Assembly (NCBI GenBank): GCA_026636295.1
Contig: CP089459.1
Location: forward strand, 992,001 to 1,056,000
DNA length: 64,000 nucleotides
Source: Medakamo hakoo
Taxonomy: Eukaryota > Chlorophyta > Trebouxiophyceae > Coccomyxaceae
Direction of reading: 5' to 3'
The notes beneath the pieces were generated by a model. The model ran no database searches and was not told where the DNA came from. It saw only the letters and a list, made by a program, of their open reading frames with translations. A program made the translations under genes and the position numbers. Position 1 is the first letter of the stretch, and every line of letters begins with the position of its first letter. This document shows positions 19,360-30,482 of this stretch, one piece after another.

Positions 19360-21142
19360 TCAGGCATCCCCACCACCCCCCTTTTTACCCGCCCCCTTCC
19401 CCGCCACCCGCCGCGTCCGGGTCCGCATCGTCACAAACTCTTCGGCCGCGCTCGGGTGGATGCCGACCGTGCCGTCAAAGTCCGCCTTGCGCGCGCCGCA
19501 CCGCATGGCGATGGCGATGCCCTGCATGATTTCGGGGGCGTCCGGCCCCACCATGTGCGCGCCCACCACCTCGTCCGTCTCGCCGTCGACCACCAGCTTC
19601 ATGAGCGTGCGCTCCTCGCGCCCGCTCAGCGTGTTGCGCATGGGCTTGAACGCCGACACGTACACGTCGACGGGGCCGGCCAGGCGTTCGATGGCGGCCT
19701 CCTCGGTCAGACCGCACGCGGCGAGGGGGGGCTGGACGAAGCAGGCGGTCGCGACCTTGGAGTAGACGGGCCGGGTGAGGCGGGGGCCGAATGCCGACTC
19801 GACAAACGCCATGCCCTCCATCAGCGCGACGGGCGTCAGGGCCAGGCGGTCCGTCACGTCGCCAATCGCCCAGACGCCGGGGACGGACGTGCGGGAGTAG
19901 GCGTCGACGGCGATGGCGCCGCGCGGGGTCAGGCGCACGCCCGCTTCCGACAGGCCCAGGCCTTCCGTGTTGGGCTTGCGCCCCGTGCCAAACATGACCA
20001 GGCCGGCCCGGACGACCGACCGCACGGGCGCCGCCGACGCGCCGTTGGCGCCAGGCGCGCCGTCGTCGTCTTCCGCGTCGGGCAGTGTGTCCAACGCGAC
20101 GTCGAAGGAGCCGTCGGCGTTTTTGGTGATGGAGGCCGGGCTCGTGCGCGGGTGGAGCGCAATGCCCCGCCCCGCCATGGTCTGGGCGACGTGCGCCCGG
20201 CACTCGTTGTCGAAGCCGGCCAGCGGCAAGTTTTTGCGGTAGACCAAGTGGACGCGCGCACCCAGTCCCGCGAAAATGCCGGCGAACTCCACGGAAATGT
20301 ACCCCGCGCCGACGATGAGGACGGGCAAGTCGGTCGGGCGGGTGGGCAGGGAGTCGAGCGCCAGCGCTTCGTCCGACGTGATGGCGTGCTCCGCGCCCGG
20401 GATGGGGGCTTTCACGGGCCGCCCGCCCGTCGCGATCAGGATGTGGCGGGCCGTCAGGGTGCGCGTCCCCTTGCCGCCCGACAGGTCGACGGACACCGTG
20501 TGCGGGCCCGGCCCCAGGCGCCCCCGCCCCTCGATCATGTTGACGCCCGCCTGGGTGAGCAGGCGGTTGTACACGCCGTTCAGCCGCTCCACTTCCGCCG
20601 CTTTCTTGGCCATGAGCGCGCGCCAGTCGTGGGCGGGGGAGGACGAGGGCGGCAGCCAGCCAAAGCCCGCGGCGTCCCGGAATTCTTCGGCAAACATGGC
20701 ACTGGGAGTGTGTGGATGGGTGGGGGTTGAGCGCATGGCCTGCCGTCGCGCGCGTGCGCGCGCCCGCCGGCTTTTTTTTTCGTCCCCTCCCTCACAAAAA
20801 AACTCACCCGTACACCAGCAGTTTTTTGGGGACGCACCCGCGGATGACGCAGCTGTTGAACAGCGTGTGGGGTGTGTGTGGGAGAGGGCATGAGGCCAGA
20901 CCGATCTGAGGGGGGGGGGGGGAGGCGCCCTGCACACCTTTGCCCGGTCCATGCCTGCGCCGTAAAGAAACTTACGTCCCACCCGCGCCGCCGACCTCGG
21001 GAGACGACACAAAGCCAAAGGGCAGCTCCACGCACGCCACGCGGGCGCCATACTTGGTGGCGGCAAAGCGGGCGGCGCGCGTGCCGCCCGACCCGGCGCC
21101 CAGGACGCACACGTCAAAGTCATAGTCCGGCTCGGCCGCCAT
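19360..21142 (-). CDS. GR: Glutathione reductase
   Basis: Exons in coding order 21142-20976, 20852-20808 and 20701-19360 give 517 residues. The 45-nt middle exon carries the redox site: the joins give [22 protein letters not shown], the class I flavoprotein CxxxxC pair. FAD binding is by [18 protein letters not shown] near residue 11, NADPH binding by [15 protein letters not shown] followed by Arg, and the dimer-interface catalytic pair is HPSAAEEF. It reduces glutathione disulfide with NADPH. No transit peptide precedes [10 protein letters not shown], so a cytosolic form is likely. AGFGW after exon 3 starts matches plant and cyanobacterial enzymes. A short basic Gly tail ends the protein. 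Confidence 0.92.
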
Positions 21143-21358
21143 CTTTTGTTTTTGTCCCGTGGGCCCTCGGCGTTGCGGGGCTGAGCGGTGGGGCGAGGGG
21201 TGGAGCGCGCGCGGAGGGGTGTGTGGCGTTCTCACGCCGGCCGAGGTTCCGCGCCGTTAGTAAGAGAGAGGGAACAACAGTGCTGTGAAGCACCGGGGAC
21301 GGTCGGCTCGTTAGCAAAAAATTTGCTCGTTTGCCCTCTTCCGAGAGGGACCTCTCAC

Positions 21359-23736
21359 TCAACCCCGACCGCGCCCGCGCCCTCCACGGCCGCCGCCGCG
21401 GCCGCCGCCGCGGCCACGGCCACGGCCGCCGCCGGACGAGGACGGCCCACGGCCACGGCCACGCCCTCCTCCACCTCCACCACCGCTCCCGCGCGGAGTG
21501 AACGTCACCTCCCGGGCCGAGCCCTGCCAGCGCACGGGCCCGTCCGCGCCCGCCGCGCGCGCGGCCGCGGCCCGATCGGCCAACGGCTTCGCCCGCGCCG
21601 CCGCCACGGCCGCCGCCGCCAGGGCCGACCCGCCCAGCGTGTACGCGTCGGCGGGCGCGTCGGGCCGCGCGCCAAACAGGCGGCGTTTCTTGCCGGCCAT
21701 CGGCGCGTCGGAATCTTCGCCGCTGCTGGACGGGCGCGGCCCACCACCCTCGCTGTCGTCATCGCTCTCGCTGCCGTCGTCGCTGTCCGCCTGCCCGCCT
21801 TCCACTTCCGCAAAGTGCGCGCGCAACAGCTTCTTAGCCGCAGCCGACGGCGGGGGCGCGTTGGGGTGCAGCGACTTGAACTCGTCCGAGCGCGGGTCGA
21901 CCGCAAACGCCGGGTCGGCCCACAGCGCGGAGAAGCGGGCGTCCTCCAGCAGGGACGGCCGCCCCTTGTTGCCGGGCGTGTCGGCGGCAGGACGGGCGGC
22001 GGCGCCTTCCTCGTCGTCGCCTCCTGCGTCCTCCCCGTCCACCAGCGTCCTCCCACCACCTTTCTTCTCGGCTTCCAGCCTCGCCGCCAGTTCCGCGTTG
22101 ACTTTCGGCAGCTTTTTGGGCGGCGCGATCCGCGACCCGCGCGCCGCCGCCAGGCGGGCCTCCACCTGCGCTTTGCGCCAGGCCTCGTACGCACCAGGCT
22201 CGTCCACGCCGGCCGCCGCACGGCGCCATAGGCGGTCGTGGACGAAGAAGCCGTGCATGTACGGGCGGGCGAGCGGGCCGCCCGCGACCGCTTCCAGGCC
22301 CGCTTTCACGAGCTCGTCCCGCGTCACAAACCGGAAGTCGTCGTACACGGCGGGCGCTGTCTCCTCCTCCAGCTCCTCGGTCAAGCCCTCCAGGAACGAG
22401 CACCAGCGCGGGGCGGGGCCCAGGGCCGGCACAAAGTAGGCGTTGACGCGCGGCGCGTCGGCCGCGACCATCACCAGGCCCGACCCGCGCCACGTGAGCA
22501 CGTCGTTGATGCCGCCCGCGCCACGGCCCGGGCCCGGTTGGAGGGCGGTGAAAGCGGCACCGGAGCCGGCGTCCCAGACCTTGACGGCGTGGCGGTCGGC
22601 GGAGACGACGAAGCGGCCGGTGGCGGTGGAGGCGGTGGCCGGCGTGGGCGCAGAGGATGGACCGCCGCGGCCGCCGCCCAACAACAGGTCCGCGCCCAGC
22701 GCGAGGTCGGCGCCTTCACCGCCATCGTCCACGGCCGTGCTCCGCGCGCCTTTGCCGCCTCCCAGTCCGGGAGCGTGGAATTTCAGGTCGACGACGCGCG
22801 AGCCGTACATGAGGTCTTTCGTCAGGCGCGGCGTCGACGACCGGAGGTCAAACAGTGCGACGTGGCCCGCGCTGCCGCCGACAGCGAGGGTCAGGCCCGA
22901 CTCGTCCCACCGCAACGCCGTCAGGTCGTCGCCAGGCACGCCCCAAGACGCGCCAGCGTCGGCCAGGACGCCGGCGGACCGGCGGGCCCGCAGGTCGAAG
23001 AGCTCAAGCACGCCGCCCTCGCCCGCAGCCGCGACCAGGCCGTGGGCCGGGCAGCGCGCGAGCGCGGACACAGCCGCCGCCGTCGTCGGGATGGGCGCCA
23101 TGAACCGGCCTTCCGACAGGTTCAGGCGGTACAGTTCGGGCGTGGACCCGCCGACCACCAGGTCCGCCGTCTCCGGGATGTACGCCAGGTCCCGGCCCTG
23201 GCGCGGCGTGCGCACGCGGTGGTGCGCGCCCGCGCGCGAGTGCAGGTTGACGGTCCGGTCCGCGCACAGGATGGCCAGCTTTTGCCAGTCCTCTCCCAGG
23301 ATGGCCAGGTCGACGATCTCAGCATCCAGGTGCCGCTCGAACTTCATGGACAGGTTGGCGAGGTCGTACACGCGGATGCGCGGCGGGTGCAGGCCAGCGG
23401 CGACCAACGTTTCTCCGTCGGGCGAGACTTTCAGGCGGGTGGCCGCGTCTGGGAAGCCCAGGTCCTGGACGAGTTCGATGCGCCGGCGGTACGCGTCGTC
23501 TTTGCGCAGGGACCGGGATTTAGCTTCGGCCAGCCATTGTGGCGTGGTTTTGCCGGCGGAGACGTCGTAGACCTTTTTTTTGGGGGGGGGGGGGGGGGGT
23601 TGATGGAAACGGAGATGGAAACGGAGAACTGGTTGAGCAAGGAAAAAAAATGCGCTGCATTTTTTGCGTTTTTCGTGCGAGGGCGCCCACCACACCGTAC
23701 CTTGACGCCGTCCGCGGACAGGAGCTTGAGGGCCAT
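21359..23736 (-). CDS. NOL10: Nucleolar protein 10 / ENP2, ribosome biogenesis factor
   Basis: Exons in coding order 23736-23701 and 23572-21359 give 749 residues. The 12-residue first exon MALKLLSADGVK joins VYDVSAGKTTPQWL, the conserved N-terminus of yeast Enp2 and human NOL10. WD-like blades fill residues 60-400 (PDGETLVAAGLHPPRIRVYDL; WDESGLTLAVGGSAGHVALFD), with the characteristic DDFRFVTRDELVKAGLEA and RKAQVEARLAAARGSRI segments next. An acidic Ser/Asp stretch and an RGG-rich tail end the protein. It assembles into the early 90S/40S pre-ribosome. The intron has a GTACGG donor and its acceptor follows a C18/A8 tract. Confidence 0.92.
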
Positions 23737-24169
23737 GGTTGTCCTGGGGCTATGCTGCAGGAGAACAAGAGGCAGGCGAGGGGCTGTGCGCGTGTGCACG
23801 GCCGGCGAGAGTGCGGGCCGCCGACGGCGACGGCTAGCCGCGCTTTTTGTGCCCCGTGTGCTGCAGCGCCCGCGCCCGCGATGGGCGTGCCAGGCAGTCC
23901 AACAAGTGCACACGTGTACGCACTAGGCCCTGGGTGAAGGGCGGGCGGCGTGGGCGGGGTGGGCGTGCTCGCCGCCGGGCCGAATGCGAGCGCCGCCGCA
24001 CACACAAAAAAACTAGTGAGCGACCGTCCCCATCAGGGCCCAAGGTCATGGAAAATGACCGCCAACGCTGCCACACCGCCATCCCAACAAAACACGCCAA
24101 CGCCCGGATGAAACACACACTTTCGCTCGGGGAATTACACAAAAAGCGCGCGCCACCGTCCTCGCACAC
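23737..24169. other. Intergenic region upstream of NOL10
   Basis: Holds the NOL10 promoter and leader on one side and the 3' end of the next minus-strand gene on the other. No supported ORF, RNA gene or repeat was seen apart from short A runs near 24006 and 24141. Confidence 0.5.
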
Positions 24170-24882
24170 TCAAGCGTCCGCGGGCGCAGCCGTGGCCGCT
24201 GCACCACCTTCCCCGCCCTCTTTGCCGGCGGCCGGTTTGGCGGCTTTGTACGAGTCCAAATCCGCGTCCAACTTGGCGGCCGCCTTCTTAGGGTCGGCCT
24301 TCATGAAGTACGCGTCCATTTCCGCGTCTAATTCCGCGGCTGTCTTGGGCCGGGACGGCGACTTTGCTGTCGGTTGATGGGAGAGGTGTGCGGATGGAGG
24401 AGGAGGAGCGACGTCAGTGGGGAGGTCTGTGGGACGGGCGGGCATGGCCACGGGGCTGAAGCACAAACCTGGCGCATAGGCCATCCTCAGAGTGTAAATA
24501 AAGAAAGGCCGCGTCGGAGCGTTTCCGACCAGGGACGCGCGGCGCGGGAAAAACAGAGGAAGGGGGGGGGGGGGGAGAGCATGCTTGATGCTGGCGAGCA
24601 ACACAAAGGCATGTGTGCGTCGCCGCCCGCCCGTCCGCCCGGCCACCCCTTCAGAACCGCGTCGGCACACGCTCAGGCCAACAACGCACCACGACCACCA
24701 CGACCGCCGCCGCCTTTCTGGACGCCGCCTTTCGCACCGCCACCACCGCTGCCGCGGCGACGGCGACGCCCGCCGCCACCACCGCCACCGCCACCGCCCT
24801 GCTTCTGCCCGCCACCGCCGCCCTGCTTCTGGCCGCCGCCGCCGCCACCGGGCTTGGGGCCCGTTCCCTTGAGCAGCGTCAT
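24170..24882 (-). CDS. Small RGG protein with FoP/ALYREF-type C-terminal motif
   Basis: Exons in coding order 24882-24690 and 24366-24170 give 129 residues. Exon 1 is Gly-rich with RGG/GGQ repeats (MTLLKGTGPKPGG...GRGGR); exon 2 has KTAAELDAEMDAYFMKADPK and KLDADLDSYKAAKP, a doubled LDAxxDxY helix. That motif is the C-terminal signature of ALY/REF, Chtop and yeast Yra1, used to bind the RNA helicase UAP56/DDX39 in mRNA export. The RRM of ALY is absent, so this is closer to Chtop/UIF-type adaptors. The GTGCGT donor was chosen because it brings the two halves into frame. Exon 1 is therefore less sure than exon 2. Confidence 0.65.
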
Positions 24883-25071
24883 CAAGAGGGGAGGGAGGGA
24901 CAGGGAGAAAACGACAGAGAAAACACGGAGCGAACGGAACGACGCTCTGCCTTGGGCATCAGTTTGTTCGTCTCACAGCACCAATAGCAAGAAGAGACAA
25001 ACGCCCGTCTTGCTCTCAGTGGGGGAGGGATCCCGAGGCTTTCACCTTGGCGGGCGGGTAGCCCTCGAACC
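24883..25071. promoter_or_regulatory. Divergent promoter of the FoP-type gene and metacaspase
   Basis: A CCAAT pentamer lies at 24981-24985, near the midpoint of the 189 bases between the two start codons. No TATA box was seen. Confidence 0.4.
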
Positions 25072-26461
25072 ATGGCCGCGTTCGCGGACTGGACGATCCG
25101 CCAGCTCCAGGTGAGGGGGCGGCGGACGCGTTCGAGAGGCCAGCGCGCGCGCGACCCACCCACCTGCCCATCCCCCCCTCCTTTGCCCTCATTCCCTGCA
25201 TGAGAGAGCTGAGGTCAGGCCTCACGTCCCGGCACGCACACAACCCTCAGGATTACGTCCGCTCGTATGGCGGCGACCCGGACACAGCCGAATCCAAAGA
25301 CGAGCTGGTGGCGATGGCCCTGTCCGTGGCAGGCGGCGGCGGAGTGGGCAACGGCGGCGGCGGCGGCGGGGTTCCAAACACGACCGTCCCAGGCAGTGCC
25401 GCAGCGTCGGCGTCCGGCCGTAAAAAAGCATTGCTCGTCGGTTGCAACTACCCGGGCCAGGCAGGTGCGTTTGAGGAGGCTCCACTCGCGCCGCCCACTT
25501 GACCAGGAGGGCGGGCGGCGGGTGGGAGGGCGGCGTGGGCGGCGTGGCCGGGCGGGCGAGCGCCGTGGCCGCGGCCGCGCGCTGCCTCTGTCCTCCCCAC
25601 CCACTCAGTCGTCCCACACACACGCCCCACACCAACTGGCCGACAGCCCAGCTCGGCGGGTGCGTCAACGACTCCCAGTGCCTGGCTCACCTCTTGCGCA
25701 CGCGCTTCGGCTTCGCCGACATCACGATCCTGGCCGACACGGCGCCGTACCCGGACGCCTGGCCGACGCGGGCCAACATTTTCCACCACATCCAGCTCCT
25801 GGTGGGCGGCGCCGCGGCCGGCGACTCGCTCTTCTTCTCCTTCTCCGGCCACGGAACCCAGGTCGCGGATTACAGTGGGGACGAAGCCCAGTCCCAGGCG
25901 ATTTTGCCGTGCGACCACGCGGTCGAAGGCTACATCGTCGACGACGACCTCAACCGGTGGCTCGTCAACCCGCTGCCGCCGGGCGTCCGCCTGCACGCCG
26001 TCATCGACGCGTGCCACTCGGGGTCCATGCTGGACCTGGAGTGGCGGGCCAAGGCGCGGGAGGGCGGGGTGGCGTACTTCAAGCAGGAGTATGTCCACGC
26101 GCCCAGCGTGTACAAGGGCACGGCCGGCGGCTTTGTCGCGGCGTTCAGCGCGTCGCGCGACAAGCAGACGGCCGCCGACACGGCCGCCCTGTCGGCCGAC
26201 GGCCAGCACACGGGTGCGGCGACGTACGCGTTCATTGCCGCCATCGAAGGCGGCGGGACGCACATCTCCTACGGCGCCCTGCTGGCGTCGATGAAGGCGA
26301 CGCTGGACGCGGTCAACCCGGGCGCGGCGCCGCCCGACGTCGGGGGCGGCATGGTCGGGCGGTTGTTGCAGGGGCTGCTGGACGCGGCGGGCGCGAGCGG
26401 CCAGACGCCGGCCATCACCTCCAACCTGGCTTTCGACCTCAACGCGCCGCTGTGCATTTAG
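25072..26461 (+). CDS. MCA1: Type I metacaspase
   Basis: Exons 25072-25110, 25251-25464 and 25647-26461 give 355 residues. Joins restore IRQLQDYVRSYGGDP and LVGCNYPGQAAQLGGCVND, the p20 entry of metacaspases. The catalytic dyad is present: His in FSGHGTQ (about 151) and Cys in DACHSGS (about 205). There is no long linker between p20 and p10, so it is type I. These Ca-dependent proteases cut after Arg or Lys and act in stress and cell-death control. Instead of the usual zinc-finger prodomain, the first 45 residues form a helix-turn-helix like SAP/LEM domains, followed by a Gly-rich linker. Confidence 0.9.
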
Positions 26462-26593
26462 GGATGGATTAGCTCGTTTCGGCGTCAAACCTTCTTGAAT
26501 GTATGGATCGAGGGACGGAGATGGGGCGTGCGTGTTTTTCCAGTGTTAGGACAAATTAATGAAATCACAGATCCATGTCTGTCTCTCTCCTTC

Positions 26594-26645
26594 TCACCCC
26601 GTGTACCCGCCCAGGCTATACCGCCGGCTGGCAGGCGGCGGCGGA

Positions 26646-26680
<35 letters not shown>

Positions 26681-28996
26681 GGGAGGAGGAGGAGGAGGAG
26701 GAGGAGGAGGAGGAGGGCTGGGCGCTTGTGCGGGTGGGGCAGGCGCGGCAGCCGTCTCCGGCGGGGACGGCGGCGACGCCGTCACCGGTGGAGCCGGTGG
26801 GGCGGCCGTCGCAGGAGGGGCAGGCGGCGCGGCCGTAGCAGGCGGTGCGGGCGGCGCAGCCGTCGTGGCAGCGGCAGCGGCCGTGGAAGGCGGTGCGGGC
26901 GGCGCAGCCGTCGCGGGCGGGCTCGCCGCCTTGGCAGCAGCCGGCGCTTCCGCCGCCTTAGGCGGGGCCACAGCCGCCACGCTCGCCGTTGGCGCGGCCT
27001 TGGGCGCAGGAGCGGGCGGCGCCGCCTTTTTTTTGTCGCCCTTTTTCGGCGCGGCGGCAGCCGGCGCGGGCGCGGGTGCGGCCACGTGCTGGGCGTCTTT
27101 CGGCGCCTCGCAAATGCACACAGGGCATTCATCGACCTCCTCCACGACGGGAGCGCCATCCAAAGAAGTGTCATTGACCATGCGTGCCGCGTCGGCGATG
27201 GCGGCTTTCCGGCGCTCGGCCGCTTTGGCTTGCGCCGCCCGCCGCGCTTTCACGAGCTTGATCTCCTCAGGCGACAGCTTCACGGCCGTGGCGTCGTCGT
27301 CGTCGTCGGCAGGCGTGGTGTCGTCGCCGTCCTCTTCTTCTTCATCGTCGGCGGGCGGGGCGCGGCCGCGGCGGGAAGCCGCGGCGGCTTTGCTGCGGCC
27401 GCGGCGGGGCGGCGCGTCTTCTTCTTCGTCGCCCGCACCGTCACCGCCGTCTCCGCCGTCCTCCTCCTCCTCTTCGTCCGCACCGCCGCCGACGCCATCA
27501 TCAACCACAGCCGCCCGCCGCTTCTTCTTTTGGGCGGAGGAGCGGCGACGGGGCGCCGGCGCGTCGTCCTCCTCTTCATCCGCGCCGTCGCCTCCACCAT
27601 CCTCCTCCTCGTCTGCTGGAGGCTCGTCGGCACCTTCCTCATCGTCGTCCGCGGGCGCGTCTCCCTCTTCGTCCTCATCCTCCACAGGCCGGGCGGGTTT
27701 GCGGCGGGAAGCCGACGCCTTCTTCTTCTTCTTGGCCGCGGCCGCGCGCAAACCGGAGCCGGGCGTGTCGTCGGCCACTGCGCGCGCTTCGTCCGCGGCC
27801 TCACGCGCGGCCGCCGCCGCCGCGGCGGCCGGACCCAGCTGGCTCTCGGCCGTCGCGGCGGGCAAGGGGGCTAACCCGCCCACAGCGCCACCGGCAGTGG
27901 CGGGCGCGGTGGCGGTGCCCCCGCCGGCGACGAGGCCGACGGGCGCCATGGTCACCGCTGCCTGGCCGTCCTGCTGCAAACGGCGGCCTTGCTGGGCGGC
28001 CGCGGCACGGCGAGCCGCACGGGCAGCCCGGCGGGCTTCGCGCGCCGTCATGGGCGGGGCTTGCCAGGCGTCGGACGAGTCAGCGGAGGACGCGGAGACG
28101 GTGGGCTGGGCAGCGGCGGGCGCGGGGGCGGGGGCGGCAGGTGCCGAGGCCGGAGTGGTGGAGGCCGGCGCGGACGCGGGCGCAGCCGCCGGCGCAGCAG
28201 CCGGCGCGGCCGCAGGAGCAGCCGCGGCGTTGGGAGCGGCCGCAGGAGCGGCGTCACCAGCCACAGGCGCGGCAGCGGGCTCGGCCGCCGCCACGGACGC
28301 GACGGGCTTGGGCGGCGGCGCCGTTTTCTTGACGGGCGCCGCGACAACAGGCACCGCGACGGGCGCCAGGTCCGCGACCGTCACGTTTTTGGCGCCCGCA
28401 TCCACGTGCGCGCCACCATCCCGGTACCCAGGCTTCTTGGCCGGGCGTGGCGCGCCGCCCAACAGCACAGGGTCGACCGGCACAGCACACAGGCAGGGCT
28501 TGCACTTTTTCTTGACGACGACCGGGACCAAAGTCGCGTTTGCGCCGCCCGGCCCGCTGCCCGCGCCCGCCGTCTTTTTGATTTTGACGTTGCGGTTGGG
28601 TTCGGCGTCATCCTTGGACGTGTTTTTCTGGGGCTCCCACCGCGGGCCCGCACCGATGGCCCGGCCGTCCTCGTCCGTGCGCGTGCGGTTGGGCTTGGCC
28701 GGCGTGTAGACGGCGCCGGGCGCGCCGACGGTCTTGTTGCGGCCGCCGGAGGACGTGGCATTGGCGGCTGGGGCGGGGATGGGCGCGCCTATGAGGCGGG
28801 CCGCCCGGTCGGCCGTCGCGGCGACGGCGTCGGCCGGGGCGGGCGGCGGGGCGACGGCCGAGGCGTTGAGGGCCGGCGGCGCCACGGCGGGCGCGACGGC
28901 CGTGACGGTGGCCGTCTGCGCCGCCACGCCACCGGCTGTGAGCAAGGCCGTCAGTGCGGCGGCGCGGATGGAACGCGCGCTGCGGGCGCGGCCCAT
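26594..28996 (-). CDS. Secreted Pro-rich, acidic low-complexity protein (HRGP-like)
   Basis: Intronless, 800 residues. The start at 28996 gives a signal peptide (basic tip, AALTALLTAGGVAAQ). The next 180 residues have several N-glycosylation sites (NAT, NKT, NRT, NTS) and a KKCKPCLCAV motif. The middle has Lys/Arg-rich blocks alternating with Glu/Asp runs. Near the end are ECPVCICE, five or so PPAPPxTAA repeats, and about 30 consecutive prolines, ending YSLGGYTG. The polyproline tail suggests an extracellular matrix glycoprotein of the hydroxyproline-rich type. The plus-strand frame here is a Gly/Ser shadow. Function is inferred from composition alone; the signal peptide is the reason for choosing this strand. 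Confidence 0.65.
26632..26720. repeat. GGN trinucleotide tract coding for polyproline
   Basis: GGC/GGA repeats on the plus strand encode the run of about 30 prolines in the minus-strand gene. Both a GCG-type and a GAG-type block are present, so it probably grew by slippage in two stages. Confidence 0.8.
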
Positions 28997-29510
28997 GGCT
29001 TGTTTTGGTCGTGAGGGCGAGGGAAGGGGGTGGCCTGGAGAGGGTGGGTGGGTGGTGGGTGAGCGCGCGCAGGGGAAGGAGGGAGGGAGGAGCGTCGGCG
29101 CAAGAGGGGTTGCAACTTCCGGTACTCGCCGCGGAGAGTGACCACGCTGGCGGTGGGCGGTTAACCTCCCTTCCTGGAAAGCCAGCATCCTTGCCTGCCC
29201 ACCGGAAGTGAAAGACACGGATTCCCAGGCCGGGCCCGCGGCTGTCGGCCGTATTGCGGGCGACGCCCGCCCAACGGGCGCGCCGCAATCGGCAGCGAGT
29301 CCGACGCCGGGCCTTCCCCGGCTGCCCCGCCTTCCGACAAGAAACATGAGAGAGTGCCTGAGACGCAGCATCATGGTCTGGAAATCACGCACCTTTGTGC
29401 AAAGGCTGCCGGGCGTGTCCGCTCTCGCGCCCCACAAAAAAAGACTTGCTTGTGCGGCTAGCTCCGGCTCGCGCTCACACACACCGGAAAGCAGCGCCGC
29501 CCCCAAGCGC
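28997..29510. promoter_or_regulatory. Divergent intergenic region
   Basis: Separates the secreted-protein gene from the methyltransferase gene. An open frame runs from 29208 into the methyltransferase, but its 101 residues look non-coding (mixed third positions), so I treat it as leader. No repeats were seen. Confidence 0.4.
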
Positions 29511-30359
29511 ATGGAGTCGGGCGACTCGGAGCGGTGGGCCGCCCTGCCCGGCGCCGGCTCCTCGTCCGATGAAGGCGACGGCGAGGCTCTGTCAGCTCCA
29601 CCGCCGCAACGGGGCGCCATCGGCTCGGTGTCTGCGGCCGCTCCCGGCGACACCTCTGCCGGCGTCGGCTCGGCGCTCGTGCGACCGCTCTCCTCGCCGG
29701 ACTGCGCGTTGGCAGTCTCGCTCGACGGCCTTCCGAACCTGATCATTGCCCACGACCCGGCCGCAGGGCTGGCACACAGAGTTTGGCCGTCTTCGCTGGC
29801 CCTAGCGGCGGCGGCTCTCAGGGAGGAGGGGGGTGTGGCGGGGCTGTGGGCTGTGGAACTCGGGTGCGGCCCGGGCCTGGCGGGCGCGGCCTGGGCGGCC
29901 GCGGGCGCGCGCGTCGTCCTCACAGACTTGGAGCCGTGCCTGCCGCTGGCCCGGCGGTCGATTGAGCTGTCTGGGCTGAGAGAAAAAGCCAGCATCGCCC
30001 AGCTGGGGTGGGGCGTGCCGGGCGGGCCGGCGGTCGCGAGGGCAGCCGCGCTGGCTGCCGGGTGGACCGACGCGCCGCCCGCCCCGGACCTCCTGCTCGC
30101 CGCGGACGTTGTCTACGACCCCTCCCTGTTTGAGCCCCTGCTGACAACACTCGCCGAGTTTGGAGCAGCAGGCACGCGGCGAGTCCTCCTCGCCCACGTC
30201 CGGCGGTGGAAGACGGACAAACGGTTTTGGGCGCGCGCCAAAAAGGCGTGGACCGTGACCGACGTCACGCCCGACGCTGGAGGCGGCGGCGGCGCACGCC
30301 GCGCCTCCAGCCACGAGCGTGGGGCGCAGCGCCTGTTCGAGCTGGTGTGGAAAGAGTAG
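29511..30359 (+). CDS. METTL21-type protein methyltransferase
   Basis: Intronless, 282 residues from ATG at 29511 (MESGDSERW). The SAM-binding motif I is ELGCGPGLAGAAWAAAGARV, followed by motif II LTDLEP and the DxxY post-I signature LLLAADVVYDPSLFEPLLTTL, which define the Methyltransf_16 family of lysine methyltransferases (METTL21, VCP-KMT, eEF2-KMT). HRVWPSSLALA before motif I matches the family's W-P entry motif. The substrate cannot be told. The N-terminal 100 residues are Ser/Ala/acidic and poorly conserved in type. It converges with the next gene over 123 bp. Confidence 0.82.
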   Translation: MESGDSERWAALPGAGSSSDEGDGEALSAPPPQRGAIGSVSAAAPGDTSAGVGSALVRPLSSPDCALAVSLDGLPNLIIAHDPAAGLAHRVWPSSLALAAAALREEGGVAGLWAVELGCGPGLAGAAWAAAGARVVLTDLEPCLPLARRSIELSGLREKASIAQLGWGVPGGPAVARAAALAAGWTDAPPAPDLLLAADVVYDPSLFEPLLTTLAEFGAAGTRRVLLAHVRRWKTDKRFWARAKKAWTVTDVTPDAGGGGGARRASSHERGAQRLFELVWKE

Positions 30360-30482
30360 TTTTTGTAGGCAATGAACGCAAAAGAATTGTTTTTTTTCAT
30401 GCAAGACGCCCCCCCCCCTCTCTCCCCACTTTTCATTGTTTTTTTTTCCTCTCTCAACCGCAACACCACTCTCCCTCTTATT

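Noticed and set aside
26559-28709. Plus-strand open frame of 716 residues, Gly/Ala/Ser-rich
   Set aside because: It is the antisense shadow of the proline-rich secreted-protein gene; it has no signal peptide or motif, and GC-rich coding DNA commonly leaves the opposite strand open.
29208-29510. N-terminal extension of the METTL21-like protein
   Set aside because: The extra 101 residues have mixed third positions and no conserved feature; the ATG at 29511 is preferred.
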